From Hysterium pulicare CBS 123377 (taxonomy: Eukaryota; Ascomycota; Dothideomycetes; Hysteriales; Hysteriaceae), in the NCBI GenBank assembly GCA_000467715.1, contig AJFK01000747.1, positions 1-56,270 of the forward strand: DNA of 56,270 nt, given 5' to 3'. The notes under the pieces are model-generated. The model was not told where the DNA came from. It saw nothing but the letters and a program-made list of their open reading frames with translations, and made no database searches. Made by a program: the position numbers and the translations under genes. Numbering within the stretch: the first letter of the stretch is position 1; every line of letters starts with the position of its first letter. Positions 31,877 to 40,743 of the stretch are shown here, in pieces.

Positions 31877-31957
31877 GGCGAGAGACGAAATTGAACCATC
31901 GCCGTATCGTCAAACTAAATAGTTTGAGTACACTATGCACCACTACACCATCTCACC
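31877..31957 (-). ncRNA. tRNA-like element B
   Basis: From 31957 the 5' end GGTGAGA pairs with T-C-T-C-G-C-C at the 3' end (seven positions, one G-U). The A-box is TGGTGTAGTGG. The T-arm is GATGG, loop TTCAATT, TCGTC, all pairable with G-U. In the anticodon position a long hairpin replaces the normal arm: GTGT/ATAC at the base, then TCAAACT/AGTTTGA around a 4-nt loop. Total 81 nt. An AT-rich TTTATAGTTTATAATT lies just upstream. Confidence 0.7.
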
Positions 31958-32191
31958 CTGAATTATAAACTATAAAGTAGATTCTGGATACATTTGGTAT
32001 ATAGAATAATCACGCCCTTTAGCAGAGCGTAGGAGGTGGACGAGTCTGATCACGGGTTTGGGCTGGGAATGAATTGGAAGCGAACACTGTTTCCCCAAGA
32101 CGCCCGGCCTTCTAAACTTCCGAGTTCAAAAATGACATTGAAGGTTCAACAAATCTACTTTGAGGAACAAAGCATTTAACTAACTCCCTGC

Positions 32192-32197
32192 AAAAAA
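32192..32197 (-). terminator. T-run after module C
   Basis: TTATCTTTTTTGC on the minus strand, 5 nt after the hairpin; fits a Pol III stop signal. Confidence 0.5.
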
Positions 32198-32202
32198 GAT
32201 AA

Positions 32203-32243
32203 GGGTGCCTGACATGTTTATCGAATAAACATGTCAGCCACCC
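32203..32243 (-). ncRNA. Hairpin downstream of tRNA-like element C
   Basis: GGGTG, one unpaired base, CTGACATGTTTAT and its exact complement ATAAACATGTCAG, then CACCC, form an 18-bp stem with a 3-nt loop. It starts 3 nt after element C. Confidence 0.85.
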
Positions 32244-32246
32244 ACG

Positions 32247-32323
32247 AGCGGGAGACGGACTCGAACCATCGCCTCAACATGCTATTGACAACATGTTGCT
32301 GTGCACCACTACACCATCCCACC
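32247..32323 (-). ncRNA. tRNA-like element C
   Basis: From 32323 the 5' end GGTGGGA pairs with T-C-C-C-G-C-T (seven positions with G-U). The A-box is TGGTGTAGTGG with D-stem GTG/CAC. The T-arm is GATGG, loop TTCGAGT, CCGTC, all paired. The anticodon-position hairpin is CAACATG/CATGTTG around a 10-nt loop TTGTCAATAG. TTGTCAA inside this loop looks like a tRNA-Asp loop with anticodon GTC, but the loop is three bases too long. At 77 nt it is the closest of the four elements to a real tRNA and suggests the family came from tRNA-Asp. Confidence 0.7.
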
Positions 32324-32329
32324 TGGCCA

Positions 32330-33118
32330 TACTGATGAATTGGAAGAGTTGGTCGAATAACAATCTTATAACCGCAAATGGTGGTTGTTATCAAGTGGGC
32401 TAACTTCCCGAGATCGGAGTGTGAATCGAAAGTCTTTGGGCTCAGGGAGTTGGGCTGGCGCCGATACTCCGATACTCCCCCGGAGGTTCAGTTGCAATAA
32501 CTCAAGGAGCTCGCTCTTTATCACAGAAGTCATTGGTACGTTCACCGTTGCTTCGTCTTGGTGTTGCCAAAGCCCCGGCGGATGCTATGTTTCAATGTAT
32601 CCAGCACGAATTTGTCATTAGCATCTTTGAACTACGAATTACGGTCGGGTCACTCAGATGGGAGTCTTAGCATGGTCGAAGTGAGCGGTTCCGAGACAGG
32701 TGCTTGCCCATGCGTTAAGAGTTCCAATTCGTTCTGGCCTTTGTCAACGTACGTCGGAGGATTAAGGAGCATGAACTGCAATATACGTCAACCACGATGT
32801 CAGAGCAAGAACCACCACTAAGCAAATGGGACGGCTCGGAGAAACTTCACGCAAGGAAATGGGGAAATAAAGCATTATGCGCTTACAATGCGAACGACTA
32901 AAACTTCAGCCGTATACGGCAACTTTTTCCTTCCCAACTCATCCACTAGTCATGACAGCTCTCGCTCAAGAACACAAACACCGTCTCTTCCCAAGTTCAG
33001 CAGAAAACTACATGACAAGGAAAATCTTTAGGAATTCGAACTAATTGCATATCCGATCCCAATCCTATTCCAACAGCGTCTACACCAACTGGGCAATAAA
33101 AGATCATATCGCTCACCT
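32330..33118. other. Intergenic, no gene recognised
   Basis: Plus-strand frames here begin at non-ATG codons and lack splice context. The 3' flank of the GNAT gene lies at the right end. Confidence 0.4.
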
Positions 33119-33774
33119 TCACGTCTTAGGTGGATCCCGCAACATATTAGTATTACGCTCCATGCCCTCCGCTCCATACTTCGACAGATCGAACCAAGTC
33201 TCTTTGACAGGATAGAAGCCCAGCCGTTCATAAAGCGGGCGTCCCATATCCGAAGCCTCGAGGTAGGTAGGCAAGCCCGCTTTATCAGCTTGCTCGATAC
33301 CCCATTTCAGGAGCATGGCACCTGCTCCGAGGCGATGGTGTTCGGGGAGTGTGACTACCATGGGTAGGACTATTCATGCTCCCTCATCAGCCGCTGTTTT
33401 TGCAATTTTCCTCCATCGGGAACCAGGCACATGAATTTCACGTGATCGTCGAAAAACTCACAATAAAACGGCTTTCCTCCCATCCACTCCCGTCTACTCC
33501 TAGCAAGATACTCCAGAAAGTCTCTCTCTGCCGCCACAAAACTCCCCGGCTGCGGCTCCTTGAATTTCGGCAAAGTAGCTTCAACCTCCTCCTCGCTCCT
33601 CTCTTTCAGATTAATCCGCCCCTTGGCGCACGAAATCATCTTTGCCGTGTCCTTATCAACCACTTTTAAATAGTGGCAGTCTTTATCGTTCATGCCGGTG
33701 TTGAAGGCGGCAAGTTGGACGCGCGTGAAGTCTTCGAAGTCATCTGCATTGCAGTAGGAGAGTTCAAGAGGCAT
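33119..33774 (-). CDS. GNAT-family N-acetyltransferase (187 aa)
   Basis: Two exons, 33462-33774 and 33119-33369, joined by a 92-nt intron with donor GTGAGT, branch CTGAT and acceptor AATAG. The join restores the family-like stretch GGKPFYF-LPMVVTLPEHHR. The N-terminal half (MPLELSYCNADDFEDFTRVQ) has the first strand and helix. KVVDKDTAKMISCAKGRINL forms the central strands. HHRLGAGAMLLKWGIEQADK is the acetyl-CoA pyrophosphate-binding motif (R/Q-x-x-G-x-G/A), and LEASDMGRPLYERLGFYPVK is the typical C-terminal motif B. It transfers acetyl from acetyl-CoA to an unknown amine; such proteins are common, uncharacterised intracellular enzymes in filamentous fungi. Size and motif order are normal. 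Confidence 0.9.
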
Positions 33775-34292
33775 TATGGTTGTTTAAGGGGGGAATCTTT
33801 TGCGAATCACATTGTCGAGAAATTTGAAGATTTTTGAATCCGTCGCGCCTTGCTAAGGTTGCATGCCAAGACACTTGAGCTGGCTTAACGATGCTTAGTG
33901 TACTGCTGTTGTGGAAGACGGCTTTGCACGTGATGCCGCTCTTCTAAGGTTGTATATTGCGGCTCCTGAATGCCAGATGAGATGTGTATGTGTGGTTGCG
34001 TTGAGATTGTGGTAGCGCATAGGTAAGCATTTAATAATAGAAAGCTGAGTATATCTCAAATGAATGTAACACATGCATCTACGTCGGCTTTGCAAGTTAC
34101 TGTTTACAATAACATGCATAGATTTACGACGAGGAAACAGTATATACAGGTAGCTCCAGCCAGATCATCATCTATGTACATTCTTCCGGCCTAACGCGAT
34201 TCCCTTTTACCCCGAGCATTTCACATTCCGAGTCTTGTCAGTCTCCCCTGAGCTCGCCGGCTCTCCTCTTAAGGAAGTGAATCCACATTAAA
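33775..34292. other. Intergenic between GNAT and cutinase, nothing recognised
   Basis: Contains the GNAT promoter on its left and the cutinase 3' flank on its right. No gene, repeat or RNA fold seen. Confidence 0.4.
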
Positions 34293-35104
34293 TCACTGCG
34301 TAGCATGCTGCTTGACAAAAGCAGCCGCCGTACCCGCATCCTGCGAATAGGTAAGATGCGGTGCGAGAATGAGATCACCGCCTTGACAAATATTGTCGCC
34401 TGCATGGCAAATGATCAATACTTTGCTGGCAGGGATGCTCCCCACGGCCTGGCCATTATCTGGGTCGCCGAAGATGACGACTGTGAGAGCCTATCAGCTT
34501 CGAGTTTCCTCATGTCCTCTGCAAAAGGATGTCTTACCTGAATTGACGAAGCTAGTCTGACTAGCGGTAAGCTGTTTCGCTGCATTGTGAACGAGCTGAC
34601 CACCTTGACTGTGATACATTAGGGATCAATTCGAGATGTAAGAATGTTGCCACTAAGGTGAACGTACCTATACCCACTCATAACCAACTTCGTCTGTGGA
34701 CACTGTGTCTGAGCCTGGCCCACCAACTGCGCCATCAATTTACTCCCAGTCGCATCACCACCTGCCAGGAACCCCTGAATATCAGCTGGATAGGCCACAC
34801 CTTGCACAGCGACATTACTCGCACCAACGGCCTGCCCAACGGCCTCAAAGAACGGCGGTCCCGCTAGAGTTCCTACATTCCCTCCTTCGAGTGTCCCCCG
34901 AGCGAAGATGATAGTCACATTCTTGCAAGGGGTGCCGTTAGTGAGATCGTTCTGGGTGGTATCAGAGAGAGCACGGGATTGAAGCCCTTGGGTGGCAGCG
35001 AGGGAACGAAGAGAGAGGCCGTTTGTGTCTGCGAGAGGGGTTGTGGGGAGGACGAGGGAGGATGAGAGAGATGCGAGGAGCGGAAGAACTAGAGTTGATC
35101 TCAT
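34293..35104 (-). CDS. Cutinase (secreted serine esterase)
   Basis: Three exons (34668-35104, 34538-34608, 34293-34480) give 231 residues. Residues 1-19 are a signal peptide (MRSTLVLPLLASLSSSLVLP), followed by a pro-like segment to about 45. The catalytic triad is visible: Ser146 in GYSQG (the codon is split by the first intron), Asp198 in GDNIC and His211 in LAPHLTYSQD. Cys60 with Cys135 and Cys194 with Cys201 match the two conserved disulphides. The oxyanion-loop region FARGTLEGGNVG (67-78) is present. It hydrolyses cutin and other polyesters outside the cell. All key residues are intact, so it should be active. Its neighbours are other extracellular enzymes. Confidence 0.95.
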
Positions 35105-36329
35105 GGTTCGAGATTACTACTTCTAGAGTAACGAATGAATAAGGGTTATTGAATACGACGCTTGCTTGAGAGTGCGGACTCTGCTGCTGGACATGAAGAT
35201 TTGTTTCGAGGCACGAGTCTGATATTTATATCCTTCTTTCAGCCATGTTCAAGACGAAGTCGAGCAGTCTCTATAGCCGTTATTCCTTGCTTTCTCTTCT
35301 CGAACCTCAACGTTCAACGGTCTTTCCGATGCATGAACACGCCCAACAGGCACAGCGAGACTTCTATTACAGGGGAACTCCCCAGCTGACTGGTCAACAC
35401 GACTCCTTCATGAAGGAGTTTCCGAGGCAGTGATGAAGCGGGGAGGCTTTCTATAGGTGGTTCGTTGTAGTTTGTTTCTAGGATCATCCAGCCCAGCGGT
35501 GCATCATTCCCGGTCATGCATTAGCAGCCAATTCATCCAACATGCCAGAAGATCGGCAGAACGGTCGATAAACCGCGATCGTGGAGGCTCCTAGGGAAAA
35601 GACGGGGACGGGAGGTAGAGGGAATGAAGAGAGGCGTGGCGCCATGATCTTAGTGACAAATCCATTCAGGGTGTTGAGTGCGGGGGATTTGCCAGCCAAT
35701 CTACACATGTCAGAAGCCGAGGCTGAGGTGAGCATGAAGGTAGATCTCCTGACGGGCAACGTTTTATATAGAATCTTTTTTTCTGGGAGCTGGGTCAGGA
35801 ACATTATGCTTGCTTGTCATTATAATCTACTTAGCCTGGACGATGCAAGTATTGGATATGAGGAAGGCAAAGCTGATTGCCTCCAGCATGAAGATAACCG
35901 TTCGAAAGACGAACACCTGAGGGCTTGACTGAGCGGCAGAGTTGACATCTGAAGATGAGGGGAAACTTCGTTCATGGTGTAGAGTGGTGGGGTTCATGGG
36001 GGAACAGCCGAGGCATTTCAGTTGCTGGAATCGAGTTTCGGAGCTTTATATAGAAACAGCAAGCTCAACCGGCGGCCAGAGCAGCGCCCGTACGGAACAG
36101 ATCCAGGTGGTGTGAAGATGCCTGGAGGTGATGGTCAGACAAGCAGAGTCAAGCAAGCCGAAACGGATGTCTTGCTGCTAGTCACTCTTTCTCCGCTGAC
36201 TAACGATGTGAATTCTCCCAGCGGACGGGTACATGCAACCCCAGTCTCGCTTGAAGACTTATATTGACCCTACATTACTACCTCGTGCCTGTCTCCCGCT
36301 ATTATCCTGATTGCCATGTACCTTTCTTA
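35105..36329. other. Intergenic between two divergent secreted-protein genes
   Basis: Holds the cutinase promoter (left) and distal promoter of the metalloprotease-like gene (right). A TATATAAAAC word on the minus strand (35770-35761) stands before a small minus frame (35514-35735, MLTSASASDM), and a TTTATATAG on the plus strand at about 36046 precedes a 49-residue plus frame starting near 36118. Neither frame is strong enough to call as a gene. Confidence 0.35.
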
Positions 36330-36419
36330 TCAAACCCGTCTTCATTCGTTCTATGCTAATATGAGGAATATATGTCAAACCCGTCTTCATTCGCTGTATA
36401 CTAATCTGAACAATATGTG
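36330..36419 (+). repeat. Two 45-bp direct repeats upstream of the metalloprotease-like gene
   Basis: TCAAACCCGTCTTCATTCG begins at 36330 and again at 36375, and the whole 45-bp units match with a few differences. They lie 120-210 bases before the start codon, so they belong to the promoter or leader. Confidence 0.8.
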
Positions 36420-36536
36420 TCAATCAATTTATCTGGAGACTTTCCAAATGTTCCACCACATATACCCTCTAGAGAGCTCGAACATGTCGAAGACAGCAGA
36501 CGCTCACTTCTTCAGAACTCCAAGCTCGTGTCAACG

Positions 36537-37778
36537 ATGGTGCGACTCGTTCTCCTGGCCTTCGTCGGCGCCGTCGCTGCACAAGCACCCGCAACCTTCA
36601 CTCCCAATCCTAAAGTAGGCCCTGGTGGATCGCAATACAAGGACTCCGACCACTTCCGCATCTACAATGCCTCCGACGCCGACGCAAACGGCGCAATCAA
36701 GATGCTGGAGGCAGCGTACTCCTGCTTCGTGGATACCCTAGGCTGGCGTTCGGCGGGCCTGTCTTGGAGCGCCACAGACAGCGGACCTTACTACAAGACG
36801 AACATATACGGCGTCGCGGATGGCTCCATGCCCGGTGCCGCAGGACAGCAATGGACGGACGATGCTACGGGGTTGACGTTCTTGAAAGTCGTGTCGAAGT
36901 ATCTGACTGAGCCTGGAGTTGTTGTTCACGAATACGGCCATGCGATGACATATTCGGAACATACCTGGGTTGATCAGAAGCGTACTGGTGCCTGGTGGGA
37001 GACGGTTGCCAATTTCGTCGCGGACACTTACAAGACCTCCGATCTTTGCGCGGATGCTAGAAGTAAGGCGGGAGTGGCTGTTGGCACTTCTCTTATCGAT
37101 CTGAAAAAGGTCATTGGGGACTCTCAGCAGGTCATTGTCGATGGCACGAGTAACACGGGGAACTACTATCAAGCATGGCCATTCCTGACCTACTTGACGA
37201 ATAATCCGGATAACTACAGTGGACTCGGCAGAAACGCTCTGCGCGACATGTTCCGGAAATACAGCAAAGGCAGCAATGAGACACCTCTGCACGTCCTTGA
37301 GCGCGTCGCTTCTCCCACCAAAATCCAAACAATAGTCGGTCGCTACTGGGCAAGGATGGCATATGTGGACATCGGCCACAAAGTAGCTCAACAGCTCTTC
37401 TTGAGCTCTCGCAAGAGTCTGACGTACGCGAATCTCGACTCGACTGGAAGTGGAAAGTACAAAGTGAAAGCCGCACGCCAACCAAAGTACATGGGCGCCA
37501 ACATCATTCCATTGAAGGGCACTGGGTCGATCAAAGCCATTGTCAATGCCACCGTACCCTTTACCGCGACGTTGGCGGTTCGGGCTGTGGACGGTACTGT
37601 GCGGTACACGGATCTTGTTGATGGGGCTGGCCAGACGAATGTAGCGAGTGGGGAGGAAACGAGTCTTGTTGTTGCGAACACGCCCAGCATTCTCATTTTG
37701 TACGACCCTTTCTCGCTGACCACCGATGTGAACACTGGCATGGATTATAATATCGAACTGTCAGGGGCCACGGCGTAG
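36537..37778 (+). CDS. Secreted DUF6055-like putative zinc metallopeptidase (413 aa)
   Basis: The ATG at 36537 is chosen because a signal peptide follows at once (MVRLVLLAFVGAVAA, cleavage near AQA); upstream in-frame sequence has no such signal. The mature protein contains H131-E-Y-G-H135 in GVVVHEYGHAMTYSEHTW, a gluzincin-type zinc motif, and Glu155 in GAWWETVANFVAD as a candidate third ligand. This arrangement occurs in the DUF6055 family of secreted fungal and bacterial proteins. The C-terminal third (from about 325) is beta-rich with repeated Thr/Val stretches, probably a wall- or carbohydrate-binding region. Single exon. Protease activity is inferred from the motif only; no substrate known. 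Confidence 0.85.
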   Translation: MVRLVLLAFVGAVAAQAPATFTPNPKVGPGGSQYKDSDHFRIYNASDADANGAIKMLEAAYSCFVDTLGWRSAGLSWSATDSGPYYKTNIYGVADGSMPGAAGQQWTDDATGLTFLKVVSKYLTEPGVVVHEYGHAMTYSEHTWVDQKRTGAWWETVANFVADTYKTSDLCADARSKAGVAVGTSLIDLKKVIGDSQQVIVDGTSNTGNYYQAWPFLTYLTNNPDNYSGLGRNALRDMFRKYSKGSNETPLHVLERVASPTKIQTIVGRYWARMAYVDIGHKVAQQLFLSSRKSLTYANLDSTGSGKYKVKAARQPKYMGANIIPLKGTGSIKAIVNATVPFTATLAVRAVDGTVRYTDLVDGAGQTNVASGEETSLVVANTPSILILYDPFSLTTDVNTGMDYNIELSGATA

Positions 37779-38382
37779 CACCAGTTAGGTCAGGTGCTTT
37801 GTCTCTTAGAATTATTTTGCAAATAGAAGGATTGGTTTTTCTGAACATTCGAAGTATTCCTTACATTGTAAAATCTGTTTGTGCGATCTCACCTAAGAAG
37901 CCGCGCCGGCTCTCCCCCACGAACTCCGCTGGGACAGCCAAGCCATGTTACTTCGCATAGTGTCCGTGGCCCTTGGACGTTGATTTTAGCTGGCTAGCAT
38001 CCATGGGTCATTCCATTGCCTGTTGCTTACGAATGTTCAAGGTATCCAAGGTTCACATTATCGTGGCTGGGCGAAAGCTTGAGGTTTGAGTGCCATGATG
38101 AACAGTTGAATAGTGAGCTGAGAGTCTACTCTATTGCTAAAACAAAACATGGGGAATCTCGCATCATGGCTAAAATACTGCCTTTGAGAGTATCGTACAC
38201 TGTCATAACTTCGTCGTACTCGTAAATCTTGAATGTGATATCGTGAACGCTGCAATAAAATAAGCAGATGAACCGCATCGACGCGAAAACACCGGTAAGC
38301 GCACAATCTTTCAAGATAGGCTCAGATTCCGAAGTCGAAACATAAATCACAGGTGCAAAGAAAGCGTATGTGAAATTGAAAA
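37779..38382. other. Intergenic between convergent genes, nothing recognised
   Basis: Lies between the 3' ends of the metalloprotease-like gene and the 786-residue gene. Short mirrored frames only. Confidence 0.4.
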
Positions 38383-40743
38383 TCATTCACAAAATCTCCT
38401 CCCCTGCTTTGATTCCGGAATGCGCTCAATAAGCGGCGCAACCCTATGACCCTCTTCGTTATACAACTTCATCCTCGGTGGCTCCTCGTAAAGAGCCCTT
38501 CTTGTTCCTCGATCCTCATATCCGTAAGCAAATCTGATTCTGCTCCCGCTACTGCTAGGCAAAGATATGCCCGTCCGCTCCGAATATGCACTAGCAATAG
38601 GGGTTGTTCGGACGTGATAGCGCCTGCCAAGTCCACTGTAGTCGGTATGTGGGTTGGTAAAGCAAACGGGTTGGCCTTGTACGGTGCGGAGCACGGTCCG
38701 GGCTTCTGAGGGGGTTGGAGATGGGGAGTTGAAGTAGTACGAGTTGCTCTGGTGGTAGACAGGGGGATAGTTAAGGTTAGGTTGCCGCATGTACATAGCA
38801 TCTGGTAGATTTGCACTGGCTTGGGCCGCTTGTGGTTGTAGATAGGGGCTTGGGGCCACCGAAAACGCAGGCGCAGAAGCGTAGACGCTATCTTCCCGAC
38901 TTCGCTTAGGCTGTGAGTACCTGCTTGCTGGCGTTGGTAGAGCGGCATGTTTATTTGGGCGCGAAGGCGACGAGACCACCTCTTCTGGGACTTGTTGAAG
39001 GTGAGCTTGGAGCTGATTGGAGCGTGACCTCACTGTTGGTTTCCGTTCGATGGATTGCGGAGTTCGGCGCCAAAAATAGACCTCGCTCGTATAATTATTT
39101 CGCAGGTTATCAATCCGCGGTACAGAGCGTAGGCTTTGGCTCATATACCTAGGCGTGGTGGACCTTCCTTCAAAAGCCTCTTGAGAGGCAGCGTTGCATA
39201 TCTGTGGTATTCTCCTGGGCTCGGTTAGAGTCCTACGAAGAGGCACCTGTTGAGTAGAGTAGCTTAGGTGCAAAGAACCGCTAGAGAGACCGGCGCAATT
39301 CCTTTCTGGGGGCGGATATCGAGTAGGTTTGGGGCCGCTCCCGCGATATCGATCCGGAAATACGCTTCTAGTCTGAGAAGCATTGGGTCTTTGTTGGGAT
39401 GTTGTGTCCGTGGGTGATATCCCGGGACTAGCTGGAAACCTTCGTCCACTGCCGTCCGCCCATCGAATATGAGGAGTGGCACCGAAGAGCTTGGTATCGA
39501 TATCGAGGGGAGGAAGCTCTGGTTTTGGAGATAATATTCGATTCTTAGGCACTGCTGTGGTCGCTCCTTCAATTCCAGGCGATGTTGGCGGTAGGATGTT
39601 GGAGGGGCATGTTTCAAACGAGAATGAATCTGGAATTACACTCGACTGTATGGACGGCTTGAGAGATGTCGAGAACGAGGTTCTAGGTTCCGATTTAGAC
39701 TCGTGGTTTTTTTCAGGGCCTACGCCAAAAAATTGTCGGACGGACTCCAATGGGCTTCGTTTAGGGAGTGGGTGCGTCCGTTGCGACGCATCACTTGCTC
39801 TGCCCAGTAAAGGTGCACTTGCAGAGCTAGGGACACCCGAGGTTTCGAGGCGCCGTGATCGCAGTGAGAGAGAAGGGGTGACGCTTTTCAGGTTGCTCAT
39901 ACTTCTGCTCAAGAAAGGTTGGCTGCCTTTCGACATTGCTTCCCAATCCTGCTTGGCTTTGTTTGACACTTGAGTTGCGTGCCACTTCCTTTGCTCAATC
40001 TGCTCTAGTCGGAACACATGTTCCCAAATGACGCTGCCAATAAGGGATCTGTATTCTGGTGGGATCGCGCGTCCAAACCCGTCGGCGCTCTGATAGGTGA
40101 ATGGGCATATATTTCGGAGGTCCTTTTCGTCCAGTGTTCGAAATACATAGCCGGGAGAGTCCCAGTTGTGGACAACTTGCCAAACAAATTCAGGTCTTTT
40201 TTTGGCTACCTTCGAGGACTTGAGGGTTAGTACCTGATAAAGAAAGTATTTCACGTCGTCAACAGAGGACTCGTCGGAAGGGAGATCGGTTGGTGGAGAT
40301 CTATGTATGTGGTCGGTGATGGTCCGCAGCTTGTCAGGCAAGAGGAAGGAGTCGTCCGACTTAGACATTTGGCCCGAGGGCAGCGAGACTTCGGGCTGCT
40401 GTGCAGATCTACGGAGAGTTGCTACAGCATAATCGGAAGGCATGAGGGTGGATCGAAGGAATGCTGAGGGGTGCGACCTCATGAATGATCGCGATGGGAG
40501 ATTTTCTTCGCTGGATTGCGGAAACCTATGAGCAAGGAAACGAAACGGGGAGAAAGCGAAGGGAACGCGGAGCAACGAAGGATTTTGTCGCCAGCGAACA
40601 GACTGGGTATCTTGAACTGAAATTGACAACTCGCACGACGGCACCGACAGAACGAAGCCCACAAGAACAGCCGTAACAGCGTCAAAAATGACAGGAAAGG
40701 GAAGACGATCGAAGACACGAAGTAAGCGTTTGCGGGCGGACAT
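38383..40743 (-). CDS. Large disordered protein of unknown function (786 aa)
   Basis: One uninterrupted frame of 786 residues from an ATG at 40743. The N-terminus (MSARKRLLRVFDRLPFPVIF, then a Val/Leu-rich stretch) is hydrophobic enough to be a signal anchor or part of an unspliced leader; a later start is possible. Residues about 145-260 form the only folded-looking part (DDVKYFLYQVLTLKSSKVAK, VWQVVHNWDSPGYVFRTLDE, IGSVIWEHVFRLEQIEQRKW). The remainder is Ser/Pro/Arg-rich and disordered, with many SP and RSP sites, a Tyr/Asn/Pro-rich zone (about 655-700) and a basic end. This pattern suits a phosphorylated scaffold or polarity factor in filamentous fungi, but I recognise no family. Confidence 0.75.
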   Translation of the reverse strand: MSARKRLLRVFDRLPFPVIFDAVTAVLVGFVLSVPSCELSISVQDTQSVRWRQNPSLLRVPFAFSPFRFLAHRFPQSSEENLPSRSFMRSHPSAFLRSTLMPSDYAVATLRRSAQQPEVSLPSGQMSKSDDSFLLPDKLRTITDHIHRSPPTDLPSDESSVDDVKYFLYQVLTLKSSKVAKKRPEFVWQVVHNWDSPGYVFRTLDEKDLRNICPFTYQSADGFGRAIPPEYRSLIGSVIWEHVFRLEQIEQRKWHATQVSNKAKQDWEAMSKGSQPFLSRSMSNLKSVTPSLSLRSRRLETSGVPSSASAPLLGRASDASQRTHPLPKRSPLESVRQFFGVGPEKNHESKSEPRTSFSTSLKPSIQSSVIPDSFSFETCPSNILPPTSPGIEGATTAVPKNRILSPKPELPPLDIDTKLFGATPHIRWADGSGRRFPASPGISPTDTTSQQRPNASQTRSVFPDRYRGSGPKPTRYPPPERNCAGLSSGSLHLSYSTQQVPLRRTLTEPRRIPQICNAASQEAFEGRSTTPRYMSQSLRSVPRIDNLRNNYTSEVYFWRRTPQSIERKPTVRSRSNQLQAHLQQVPEEVVSSPSRPNKHAALPTPASRYSQPKRSREDSVYASAPAFSVAPSPYLQPQAAQASANLPDAMYMRQPNLNYPPVYHQSNSYYFNSPSPTPSEARTVLRTVQGQPVCFTNPHTDYSGLGRRYHVRTTPIASAYSERTGISLPSSSGSRIRFAYGYEDRGTRRALYEEPPRMKLYNEEGHRVAPLIERIPESKQGRRFCE

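Noticed and set aside
31504-32323. Ordinary functional tRNA genes
   Set aside because: The anticodon arm is abnormal in length or pairing in all three, so they are unlikely to decode; the acceptor and T-arms are nevertheless intact, so they are reported as tRNA-like.
36738-37741. Minus-strand frames of 117-247 codons over the metalloprotease-like gene
   Set aside because: Shadows of a well-supported plus-strand gene; no domain, no good start.
39264-39973. Plus- and minus-strand frames within the 786-residue gene
   Set aside because: Shadow frames caused by the long GC-rich exon.
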